A stretch of 64,000 bases of DNA from JAKZVK01 sp965237575 (GTDB lineage: Bacteria; Acidobacteriota; Terriglobia; Bryobacterales; UBA6623): the NCBI GenBank assembly GCA_965237575.1, contig CBDEGI010000004.1, positions 2,232,001 to 2,296,000 of the forward strand. The letters run 5' to 3'. The notes under the pieces are model-generated. The model saw only the letters and a program-made list of their open reading frames with translations, was not told the DNA's origin and ran no database searches. This document shows positions 17,761 through 24,788 of the stretch, piece after piece (within the stretch, counting starts at the first letter, position 1; each line of letters begins with the position of its first letter). A program made the position numbers and the translations under genes.

Positions 17761-18032
17761 TGGGGTATCCATTTGACTCAGGTGACCACAACATACTGTG
17801 GTTGGCCATTGGCGGCCCCCGGAAAGGCTTGCCGATAGCACCACGTTTCCAAGCCTGCGATGGCCATGGCGCGTGCGTAATCCTTGATCGGCCCGAAACG
17901 CAGCCTCGTGGCCCAATTGCCTGCAGACCGGCGTCTGGCGCCCCAGGGTGCATTCTGGGTGCAGTGTGCTGGCGTCCATGGATCGACCAAACCACAACGC
18001 CTAGGGGCTACCTGAGTCAAGTGGATACCCCA
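17761..18032. mobile_element. MITE family B, copy 2
   Basis: 272 bases, practically identical to copy 1 and in the same orientation. The left flank is TTTGCTCCTGG (17750-17760); the matching 11-base target copy lies beyond the degenerate copy 3, at 18341-18351. The right flank instead repeats the sequence to the right of copy 1, which shows that this part arose by tandem duplication. Confidence 0.9.
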
Positions 18033-18138
18033 TTTACAGCGAATTTCGAAAGGGCCGATTTCTGTCCGCGGCGTCGAACCGGCCCTCCGGATGCGCTTCC
18101 CATTCGGTTCTTACTGGCTGCCAAGTAGACTTTTGCTC
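18033..18138 (-). repeat. Segment S, degenerate copy
   Basis: Aligns to 17620-17760 but lacks five or more short blocks of about 4-12 bases (for example GATGG, TTCAAA, CTCG and most of AGGAAAGTGAA), with almost no substitutions in between. The frame of the FHA domain is destroyed. The deletion-only pattern is unusual for natural decay. Confidence 0.8.
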
Positions 18139-18339
18139 ATCCAACTCGACCGCCATTGGCGGCCCCCGGAAAGGCTTGCCGATAGCACCACGTTTCCAAG
18201 CCTGCGATGGCCATGGCGCGTGCGTAATCCTTGATCGGCCCCCAGCCTCGTGGCCCAATTGCCTGCAGACCGGCGCTGGCGCCCCAGGGTGCATTCTGGG
18301 TGCAGTGTGCTGGCGTCGCCTAGGGGCTACCTGAGTCAA
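18139..18339. mobile_element. MITE family B, copy 3, shortened by many deletions
   Basis: About 200 bases matching the middle and right part of family B. The left terminal repeat is shredded (only ATCCA, ACTC and GACC remain) and the last dozen bases of the right terminal repeat are missing. Internal short deletions include GAAACG and CATGGATCGACCAAACCACAA. The 11-base target copy TTTGCTCCTGG follows at 18341-18351. Confidence 0.85.
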
Positions 18340-19337
18340 ATTTGCTCCTGGCGATCTCGGCGTGCCGCTTGCTCACAACGCGCCCGTCGTCGCAAAGGGG
18401 CAGGTCGTTGTCGGGGTCTCGACCGATCGTGATGCAGTCCTGGTGGAAGAGACATGAATCCGGCTGCACCGTGGCGTCATCCTTTTTCTTGACCAGCAAT
18501 TTCAACCCCGACGTTTCCAGGGACTTTCCACTCGGGGCGTCAGCCGATTCGGAACGGGACCCCTTGGTGCTGAAGCCAATGTCACGCAGAACTTTGTCAG
18601 CATCGTCGACTCGCGTCGAAGCAGGGCGGGCCGTCCCCCGAGGAGCGCCCAATCCCTCCAGTACTCGGGAAGCGAATCCAGCAAGGTCTGTATCGATCTG
18701 ACTGGCGGTTCCGGAAGAAATGGGCCTTGCATCGTTCGGATACACGTTCATTTCTCTCAGCCATTCCACCTGGTCCCAGCAACATGGCTTTAGGATGATC
18801 GGAAGCACGACGAGACCTTCTTTCTCTCTACGGCTGAGGAGGCGCGGGACCTCCACATCCTTAATGAACTGTGAAGTGAGAAAGTTCGCCGAGATGAGTA
18901 GCACGGCCAGGTTCGACGATTCCATGGCCTGTTGAATCTCACCTCGCCAGCCATCACCGGCGCCTATTTTTCGATCGTCCCAGAAGTTCAATAGATCTTC
19001 GTTTCGAAGGACGCCGAGATGGCTCGTAAGGCGGTCCTTCCAGTCTTCGTCGCTATGGCTGTAGCTAATAAAGATCTGCGGGCTGGCGTTAACCTGCTTC
19101 TCAATTAGCGCTGCAAATGCTTTTAGGATCTCTAAGTCGTGATCGCCAAGTCTGCGCGGCTTCCTGTCGGCAATGCACAAGGTGCCGACGTTGTTACCGC
19201 CGGAACTGCGCAGAGGCACCCCGGCATAGAACCGAACAAAGGGCTCTTGCTTGACCAGTGGGTTGTCGGCGAATCGCGGGTCGCGTCTGGTGTCCGCAAC
19301 GACCAGTGGCTGGTCGCTAAGGATTGTATGCGCACAA
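18340..19337 (-). pseudogene. Central fragment: GAF end, complete TIR domain, FHA start
   Basis: Encodes HTILSDQPLVVADTRRD (second half of GAF), then the complete TIR domain (FISYSHSDEDWKDRL through FASRVLEGLG) and the FHA start up to VVSKRHAEIARSK. MITE B copy 4 lies at its upstream edge and copy 3 at its downstream edge. An open frame that starts at an ATG inside copy 4 (19573) runs in phase through this fragment to 18320, so a 417-residue product with a MITE-derived start could still be made. That product would keep the whole TIR domain but lose half of GAF and most of FHA. Confidence 0.85.
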
Positions 19338-19610
19338 GTGGGGTATCCATTTGACTCAGGTGACCACAACATACTGTGGTTGGCCATTGGCGGCCCCCGG
19401 AAAGGCTTGCCGATAGCACCACGTTTCCAAGCCTGCGATGGCCATGGCGCGTGCGTAATCCTTGATCGGCCCGAAACGCAGCCTCGTGGCCCAATTGCCT
19501 GCAGACCGGCGTCTGGCGCCCCAGGGTGCATTCTGGGTGCAGTGTGCTGGCGTCCATGGATCGACCAAACCACAACGCCTAGGGGCTACCTGAGTCAAGT
19601 GGATACCCCA
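19338..19610. mobile_element. MITE family B, copy 4 (in the GAF region)
   Basis: 273 bases, same orientation and nearly identical to copies 1 and 2. The flanks share TGCGCACAA (19329-19337 and 19613-19621), with a 10-of-11 match when extended, supporting an 11-base target duplication. Joining the flanks restores the GAF reading SFCAHTILSDQ. Confidence 0.92.
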
Positions 19611-19848
19611 TTTGCGCACAAAAGGAAGCGTCACGATCCGATTGGCACGGCATAGTCCCCACCGTGGATTTCAGCCACTGGCGGTTGCTGTCGATCAAGG
19701 CTAGATACGCAATCGGCACCTTGAGTAACACCGCCAGTTCTCTGGTTAAACGGTCGTAGCGTTCCTCCGGAGGAGTATCAAGGAGGTTCAGGGCGAAAAG
19801 ATCGGCTACCCTCTCGCGCTCGCGCTTCGGCTTCTGTGGCCTGATCAT
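19611..19848 (-). pseudogene. N-terminal GAF fragment of the broken GAF-TIR-FHA gene
   Basis: From the ATG at 19848 the fragment encodes MIRPQKPKRERERVADLF, then LLDTPPEERYDRLTREL and VPIAYLALIDSNRQWLK, ending SDRDASFCA at MITE B copy 4. This is the first half of a GAF domain. The frame stays open upstream to about 20088, so a start before 19848 cannot be excluded, but the upstream composition looks less protein-like. Confidence 0.8.
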
Positions 19849-20261
19849 CGGAATCTCGGTGCCCCCTTCCGTTCTCCCCTCGCTCTTTCCGCTCTCGTTG
19901 GCGGTAAGCGTCTTTCTAGGGTCTTCATCGCTGTGTCCTGTTCTCCGTTGTTTCGACTCTTGATATCGCAACAACGTTTCCAAACCCACCACTAGCGTAA
20001 GAGACAATCCTGAACTCCCTCTATCGCAGAGGGTTACCGCTACTACGGGTGCAGAGGTCGGCGGCAACCTGGGCCTAGCTGTCGCCACCGGTAGACACTC
20101 GCTATTGTGTTGGTGACTTCTGTGGTTTACAAGCGGGACGACGAGTTCCGCAGTGTGCGGGGGGGGAGTTCGGGGGGCAGTTCGGAGCCCGAACTCAGTC
20201 GCCCGGCATCGGCATGCGCGGAGCCCCAGACGGGACGACCCCTTCGGAGCCTCGGTGACGC

Positions 20262-20468
20262 TCAGGCGTGGACGTGTTCGTTCTTGAGGGTCGGGAGGGC
20301 CTCGATCATCCTGCCGGCTCGCTTCTTGGCAAGGCGCAGCTTGTAGAGCTTCTGCAGGTTGAGCCAGAATTCCGCACTGGTGCCGAAGGAGTGCGCCAGG
20401 CGCAGAGCGGTATCGCCGCTGACGGCCCGCCGGCCGTTGAGAATCTCGGTGATACGGTTCGTGGGGAC
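20262..20468 (-). pseudogene. HigA-type antitoxin, N-terminus lost
   Basis: Encodes the C-terminal two thirds of a HigA addiction antidote: PTNRITEILNGRRAVSGDTA then LAHSFGTSAEFWLNLQKLYKL. The usual start, with its HPGEIL-type motif and first helix of the helix-turn-helix, is missing; homology stops exactly where repeat R2 begins (20467). An open frame continues through the repeat to 20591, but its extra 42 residues are repeat translation. No HigB toxin is nearby. Confidence 0.8.
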
Positions 20469-20634
20469 GGTCGTGGCGGTTCGTGGCTCAAGCCGGGTTC
20501 GGTAAGGCCCCTGGAAGGGGCCTGACTCATTCACACCGGGCCGTTTTACCAGGCGTAGAACGCCTGGCCTAGTTGAAACCAAGACCCGCAAACGGGCCCG
20601 TTAGCGTCCGGAATGTTGGACGGGAAGGGCCGGT
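20467..20634. repeat. Dispersed multi-hairpin repeat R2, copy 1
   Basis: About 168 bases with a row of stem-loops: GGCCCC-TGGAA-GGGGCC, CCAGGCG-TAGAA-CGCCTGG, GCCCG-CAAA-CGGGC and GTCC-N8-GGAC. A second copy at 54487-54648 keeps the same order and mostly the same stems. It truncates the higA remnant here. No protein is likely. Confidence 0.8.
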
Positions 20635-20869
20635 TAGGATCGTGACCTGTCGTAGGTGGCCAGTCTTGTTTCACCTTCGGGTTGCGGTTTCATCGCTGCT
20701 TGGTTCCGGCTCGTCCGGGTCAGGGCGGGTCCGAGTTGACGGTCGGAGCCGCGGTCGTGAGGCTCGCCAGTTTTGTAGCAACGGTCCACAGCTAGACGGA
20801 GGCAGGCTGCTACCGCCCTTGCGGGTAGTGTCCTAAAGCTGCGTTGCTGCTGAACCTGTGCCTATCGGC

Positions 20870-20894
20870 ACAAGCAACCGCTTGTTGTTATTAT
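20870..20894 (+). promoter_or_regulatory. Palindrome and possible -10 upstream of the first cargo gene
   Basis: ACAAGC-AACC-GCTTGT (20870-20885) is an inverted repeat directly before TATTAT (20889-20894), which could be a -10 box. The AAGC/GCTT arms resemble the palindrome inside the transposase promoter at 22343-22356. No good -35 is seen, so the promoter call is weak. Confidence 0.4.
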
Positions 20895-20901
20895 GTAGGG
20901 G

Positions 20902-21210
20902 ATGCCAACAAGCAAGACTGACCTCGGAGCACTTCGGCGTATGATCGCTGAAGCCGAAACCATTCTCTCAACAACAATCCTACCTGAAGGCCGCGCCGAA
21001 CGCGCCAGGGAACTTCTGGGCGCATCAGTCAAGCTGGCTGACGAACTGCTAAATACTTCCCCAGCCGCGACGCTCGGAGCCAAGGGCGGCAAGAAAACCG
21101 CCCAACGTGGGCCTCAGTACTTCCGCAAGATCGCGGGGATGCGGAAGAAGCGAGCTGGTGGCAGGCCCAGGTTAAAGGGCACACCAAGATCGTCCGATAA
21201 AAGTAGTTGA
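20902..21210 (+). CDS. Small Lys/Gly-rich cargo protein of unknown function
   Basis: 102 residues. An N-terminal helical part (LRRMIAEAETILSTTILPEG) is followed by a basic tail with GAKGGKKTAQRGPQYFRKIA and MRKKRAGGRPR, a pattern reminiscent of KGG-type stress or nucleic-acid-binding tails. It is the first gene inside the IS1-family element. Spacing to the putative -10 suggests a very short or absent leader. It could bind DNA or RNA, but this rests only on charge. Confidence 0.65.
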   Translation: MPTSKTDLGALRRMIAEAETILSTTILPEGRAERARELLGASVKLADELLNTSPAATLGAKGGKKTAQRGPQYFRKIAGMRKKRAGGRPRLKGTPRSSDKSS

Positions 21211-21224
21211 TGCCATCTCAAGCC

Positions 21225-21253
21225 TTGACTTCAGATCAAGAATCCTGTAGACT
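21225..21253 (+). promoter_or_regulatory. Sigma-70-type promoter of the DUF4258/MqsA-like pair
   Basis: TTGACT (21225-21230), a 17-base spacer and TAGACT (21248-21253) lie about 30 bases before the toxin start. A strong GGAGGGG ribosome site follows at 21271-21277. Confidence 0.7.
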
Positions 21254-21282
21254 GAGGGTCTCGATGGAAAGGAGGGGTGCGT

Positions 21283-21663
21283 TTGGATCTGCAACGAGTC
21301 GAGCATTCTCCCACGCCTCCTGTAGCGTCTCCGTCGAACCCGAAGGCGCAGGAGATATTCCTGCGGGCTTTGGAGATCGGCAGAGTTGTTATTTCGCCTC
21401 ATTTTAGCCGGAGGTGTGACGAGCGGGGTTTTGATGCACTCGACGCGGAAAACGTAATCAGGCAGGGCCGTATCCTTGGAAAGCCGAAATATGACGCTGA
21501 TCACGGTACATGGCGATACGAGATGAGATGGGAAAGTGGACGGCATTTCTTGCATTTGGTCATAGCGCTCTCATGCAATCATGACTATCACGATTCGCCT
21601 TGTATCACATACGTGACTGGCTACCACAGCAACAAAGGGAAGGCTCGAAGGAGGACGAAGTGA
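21283..21663 (+). CDS. DUF4258-family putative toxin
   Basis: 126 residues from the TTG at 21283, preferred because GGAGGGG ends 6 bases before it; a GTG at 21277 overlaps that ribosome site. The domain begins about residue 27: ALEIGRVVISPHFSRRCDER, then VIRQGRILGKPKYD, WRYEMRWESGRHFLHLVIAL and ITYVTGYHS, the DUF4258 pattern. This domain is thought to be related to small mRNA-interferase folds such as RelE/MqsR. The stop overlaps the start of the MqsA-like gene (GTGA), which is typical of coupled toxin-antitoxin pairs. Confidence 0.8.
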   Translation: MDLQRVEHSPTPPVASPSNPKAQEIFLRALEIGRVVISPHFSRRCDERGFDALDAENVIRQGRILGKPKYDADHGTWRYEMRWESGRHFLHLVIALSCNHDYHDSPCITYVTGYHSNKGKARRRTK

Positions 21664-22256
21664 TTACCGCCGATACAGTAATTTCATTCCCGGTGAAGTG
21701 CTCTGAATGCGGAACCACTATGGTTTCTAGAGAGGAGAGCTACCACTACAAGGAATGCGGCCTGTCAAGGGTGTTCCTTGAGGACATCGTTGTTCACCGA
21801 TGTGAATGCGGCACAGTTGCCCCGGAGATACCAGCAATCTCGTCTCTTCACCGTCATATTGGCTTGGAGCTGATTCAGAAGAAGACTCTTCTGGCCGGTG
21901 AAGAAATAAGGTATCTAAGGAAGCTGTCTGGGCTGGATCAAGTCCGTCTCGCTCGCGTGATGGATGTTGCGCCAGCGACTATTTCAAGATGGGAAAGGGA
22001 TAAACAAACGATTGGAGCTAAGAGCGATAGACAGATCCGATTAATCTTCTTCGGCGGTCTTCTCCAGCATGTGTTCAACCATAAGACTGGACAAATTGTC
22101 GAGGGAATGGCGAAGCTCGCAAAGGCGGTTGCTGACTTGGACATACACAAGTTTCTCGAAAAGATTCAAGAGCGGGCGGAAGAAGCAAAAAGGATTCGTG
22201 TGCACCCAGAAGTGTACTCCACAGCGCCGCGCAAGTCGGACGTGGCCGTCCATTGA
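21660..22256 (+). CDS. MqsA/YgiT-like antitoxin: zinc finger plus helix-turn-helix
   Basis: 198 residues from the GTG at 21660, which overlaps the toxin stop by four bases. The N-terminus has two Cys-x-x-Cys pairs of the YgiT/MqsA zinc finger (CSECG and CECG, with a Cys in between). The middle is a helix-turn-helix (EIRYLRKLSGLDQVRLARVM, then ATISRWERDKQTIGAKSDRQ), the MqsA signature. A helical tail of about 70 residues follows. MqsA proteins bind palindromes at their own promoter and neutralise MqsR-type toxins; here the partner is the DUF4258 protein. Confidence 0.87.
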   Translation: MITADTVISFPVKCSECGTTMVSREESYHYKECGLSRVFLEDIVVHRCECGTVAPEIPAISSLHRHIGLELIQKKTLLAGEEIRYLRKLSGLDQVRLARVMDVAPATISRWERDKQTIGAKSDRQIRLIFFGGLLQHVFNHKTGQIVEGMAKLAKAVADLDIHKFLEKIQERAEEAKRIRVHPEVYSTAPRKSDVAVH

Positions 22257-22285
22257 ATCTCTAGATTTCAACATCAAGAGACCAG

Positions 22286-22320
22286 AGCCTCTGGGCCGAC
22301 AACGGCCCAGGGGCTTTTTT
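22286..22320 (+). terminator. Rho-independent terminator after the toxin-antitoxin pair
   Basis: AGCCTCTGGGCC and GGCCCAGGGGCT pair over 12 positions (one G-T pair) around the loop GACAAC, followed by six Ts. It closes the cargo operon before the transposase promoter. Confidence 0.9.
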
Positions 22321-22333
22321 ACCGGCAACGTCC

Positions 22334-22363
22334 TTGACAAACAGCAAGCGCTTGCTGTAGAAT
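22334..22363 (+). promoter_or_regulatory. Transposase promoter with a palindromic operator in the spacer
   Basis: TTGACA (22334-22339) and TAGAAT (22358-22363) are 18 bases apart. The spacer contains the perfect palindrome AGCAAGCGCTTGCT (22343-22356). A repressor bound there would block transcription; the MqsA-like protein encoded 100 bases upstream is the obvious candidate. Confidence 0.75.
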
Positions 22364-22369
22364 GAGGGT

Positions 22370-23353
22370 GTGACTCAGGCGACAAAGAACGTTACTGGGA
22401 TCAATTGCCCAGAGTGCCAGATGCGCTGCAAGCGCTTTGGTAAGCACAGAAACGGCTTGCAGCGGTATCGTTGCAAGCACTGTCGGAAAACCTACACTGA
22501 AGAGCACAAGCGTCCCTTGGGGGAAATGACGGTCCCCGTTGAGAAGGCTGTCCTGGCCCTTCAGCTACTCATCGAAGGTACGAGTGTGCGCAGTACGGAA
22601 AGGATCAGTGGTCTGCATCGAGACACGATTCTACGCCTACTTGTCGTGGCCGGGAAGCGCTGCGAGAAGCTGCTAGGCCGGAAGATTCGCAACGTGCCAG
22701 TGAAGGACGTTCAGTGCGATGAAATCTGGGGCTACATCTTCAAGAAAGAAGGTCACAAGACGACCGAGGAAATCGAAACCGACAACACGATCGGAGACGC
22801 CTACACCTTTGTTGCGATCGAGCGGAACACTAAGCTGGTTCTGAACTTCGCCCTTGGCCGCCGGGATCAGGCGACGACGGACGCCTTCATTGAAGGCTTG
22901 CGATTTGTCACGTCACCCCAGCGGTTTCAGATCTCAACCGATGGCTTCAAGCCGTACATCACGGCAATCGAGGATGCCCTTGAGGGCCGCGCCGACTATG
23001 GGATGTTGGTCAAGCAGTACGCCGAGAATAAGGGCGAAGAGAAGCGCTACAGCCCGGCTGAATGTACAGGATGCAAGCGCAAGACTATCATCGGTACGCC
23101 GAACAAGAAGCGGATCAGCACTAGTCACGTCGAACGCCAGAATCTCACGATGAGGATGCAGATTCGCCGCTTAACACGGCTGACCAACGCCTTCAGTAAG
23201 AAGTGGGAGAATCTGTGGGCGGCGCTCTGCCTACACTTCGCGTATTACAACTTCTGCCGCGTTCACAGCAGCCTGCGCGTCACACCGGCGATGGAGTCGG
23301 GGCTGACCGATCGGGTATGGACGATCCGCGAACTGCTAGCAACGCAAGATTAG
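22370..23353 (+). CDS. IS1-family transposase
   Basis: 327 residues from a GTG at 22370. An N-terminal zinc finger (CPECQMRCKRFGKHRNG, then YRCKHCRKTY) is followed by a helix-turn-helix (STERISGLHRDTILRLLVV) and the DDE catalytic core: Asp in VQCDEIWGYIFKKE, Asp in QISTDGFKPY and Glu in TSHVERQNLTMRM. The ending AFSKKWENLWAALCLHFAYY is typical of the IS1 subgroup with a single uninterrupted frame. The stop codon lies inside the right terminal repeat. All catalytic residues are present, so it may be active. Confidence 0.94.
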   Translation: MTQATKNVTGINCPECQMRCKRFGKHRNGLQRYRCKHCRKTYTEEHKRPLGEMTVPVEKAVLALQLLIEGTSVRSTERISGLHRDTILRLLVVAGKRCEKLLGRKIRNVPVKDVQCDEIWGYIFKKEGHKTTEEIETDNTIGDAYTFVAIERNTKLVLNFALGRRDQATTDAFIEGLRFVTSPQRFQISTDGFKPYITAIEDALEGRADYGMLVKQYAENKGEEKRYSPAECTGCKRKTIIGTPNKKRISTSHVERQNLTMRMQIRRLTRLTNAFSKKWENLWAALCLHFAYYNFCRVHSSLRVTPAMESGLTDRVWTIRELLATQD

Positions 23354-23472
23354 GACACTACCCCCTTGCGGTACCCGCGGACCAGGGTTACAATGACGGG
23401 ACGATTCGGGCCCTCAGGTGCAAAGGTCCGTTTTGGAACAGCTTGAACGAAGTGAGAAGGAGGAGGAGTGCC

Positions 23473-24546
23473 ATGCTGGGGAGGATGACGAGTCGATCTT
23501 TGTACGCGCTGCCGGCGCTTGTGATCGTGGTTGCGTTGGGGACCATCGCCTGTGAGGCCCCGCCGCCACCCGAACCCGAGGCCACCGCGCCCGAGTTCCC
23601 GGAACTGGCCGGCTACGCCAAGATGGAGGTCCCCGCCGACAACGCCATGACGGCCGAGAAGGTCGCCCTGGGCAAGCAGCTCTACTACGACAAGCGGCTC
23701 AGCGGCGACGGCAACCGCTCCTGCTACGGCTGTCACCTCAAAGAGAACGGCCTCACCGACGGCAAGCCGCTCGCCATCGGCGCGTTCGACAAGACTCTGA
23801 CGCGCTCGAGCCCCACGTTGTGGAACATCGGCTACCATTCCGAGTTCTACTGGGACGGTCGTTCCAGTGCGCTCGAGAAACAGGTGCAAGGCGCCTGGGG
23901 CGGCGGCAACATGGGTGCTTCGGGTAAGGACGACGCGCCGAGCATGGACGACATCTGCGCCAAGCTCAACGAGATCCCCGGCTACAAGGACCAGTTCCAG
24001 GCCATCTTCAGCGAGGACGCCACCCCCGGCAACGTCGCCATGGCCGTGGCTTCGTTCATGCGAACGATCGTCGCCGCCGACTCCGCCTGGGTTCGCTTCC
24101 GCGGAGGCGATGATGCGGCCATCAGCGAGCAGGCCAAGAAGGGCTGGCAGATCTTCAGCGAGAAAGCCAAGTGCACCAACTGCCACGACGGCCTTCTGCT
24201 GACCGACTTGCAGTACCACAATATCGGCATCGGCATGGACAAGGAGACCCCCGATGTCGGCCGCGCCAAGGTGAGCGGCGACGAGAAGGACACCGGCGCC
24301 TTCAAGACGCCCACCCTGCTCGACATCAGCAAGTCCGCGCCTTACGGGCACGACGGCAGCATCGCCACGCTCGAGGAGGCTGTCGACATCATGACCAGCG
24401 GCGGCAAGGCCAACCAGTGGCTCGACGAGAAAAACCTCGCCGACGCCAAGGACGCCAAGCTTACGGATGAGGAAAAGGCCGACGTCGTGGCCTTCCTCAA
24501 AGCCCTCGACGTGGACTACACCATCACCGAGCCGACCCTGCCGTAG
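23473..24546 (+). CDS. Di-heme cytochrome c peroxidase
   Basis: 357 residues from the ATG at 23473, which follows AGGAGGAG. A hydrophobic N-terminus ending GTIAC suggests a lipoprotein or signal peptide. Two heme c sites are present: CYGCH near residue 88 and CTNCH near residue 233, with the family marks LGKQLYYDKRLSGDG, SPTLWN, WDGR and FKTPTLLDI, YGHDGS. It would reduce hydrogen peroxide in the periplasm using electrons from small cytochromes. It stands directly right of the IS1-family element, whose insertion may have separated it from upstream signals. Confidence 0.93.
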   Translation: MLGRMTSRSLYALPALVIVVALGTIACEAPPPPEPEATAPEFPELAGYAKMEVPADNAMTAEKVALGKQLYYDKRLSGDGNRSCYGCHLKENGLTDGKPLAIGAFDKTLTRSSPTLWNIGYHSEFYWDGRSSALEKQVQGAWGGGNMGASGKDDAPSMDDICAKLNEIPGYKDQFQAIFSEDATPGNVAMAVASFMRTIVAADSAWVRFRGGDDAAISEQAKKGWQIFSEKAKCTNCHDGLLLTDLQYHNIGIGMDKETPDVGRAKVSGDEKDTGAFKTPTLLDISKSAPYGHDGSIATLEEAVDIMTSGGKANQWLDEKNLADAKDAKLTDEEKADVVAFLKALDVDYTITEPTLP

Positions 24547-24788
24547 CTCGTCACTTGGCGGTTCGCTTCGCTTCGCTGCTTTACCCTCGAGGGTCCGGGC
24601 GGGATTGATTTTCCGGTCGGACCCTTTCCACGCCTGGGCCCGGCTAACCGTAACAGCAAGTAAGTGAAGGCGCTTGCGCTCTCGACGGTATTCGGTCATT
24701 GTCTTCTCAAGGTCAACGCGCGTAAACTGACAGCAGGGTCTAGGGGAAGCACCTTCTGCCATCGCCGTTGAGCGGACCTTCATCAAGC

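Larger units (their letters stand above)
16994..19848 (-). pseudogene. GAF-TIR-FHA signalling protein gene, interrupted by MITE B copies
   Basis: With the four MITE B copies and the duplicated segment removed, the minus strand gives one protein of roughly 560 residues starting at the ATG at 19848. In order it has a GAF domain (about 13-160; RVADLFALNLLDTPPEERYD, ALIDSNRQW, ADTRRDPRF), a TIR domain (about 163-305; QIFISYSHSDEDW, FWDDRKIGAGDGWRGEIQQA, NLAVLLISANFLTSQFI), a linker, an FHA domain (about 350-445; ITIGRDPDNDLPL, VSKRHAEIAR, VYLTDLASKNFTFLNGKRI) and a helical tail of about 110 residues. Bacterial TIR domains are often NAD-cleaving; the Glu of WRGEIQ is the likely catalytic position. 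GAF and FHA would sense a ligand and phosphothreonine. Each insertion shifts the frame, so the full-length product is lost. Confidence 0.85.
20824..23362. mobile_element. IS1-family transposon carrying a toxin-antitoxin cargo
   Basis: 2.54 kb bounded by inverted repeats starting GGTAGTGTCCTAA; the ends match at about 22 of 25 positions (20823-20847 against 23338-23362). The direct repeat CCCTTGCG flanks it (20816-20823 and 23363-23370), the 8-base target duplication expected of IS1 elements. Inside are a small Lys/Gly-rich protein, a DUF4258/MqsA-like pair, a terminator and the transposase. GC content is visibly lower than in the host DNA. At 2.5 kb it is far longer than classical IS1 (under 1 kb) and fits the IS1 subgroup with passenger genes. 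Confidence 0.92.

Noticed and set aside
17365..17997. Open frames crossing the MITE B copies
   Set aside because: Most of their length is repeated element sequence; different frames stay open through the same element, which is a composition effect. Only the joined domain sequences outside the element are meaningful.
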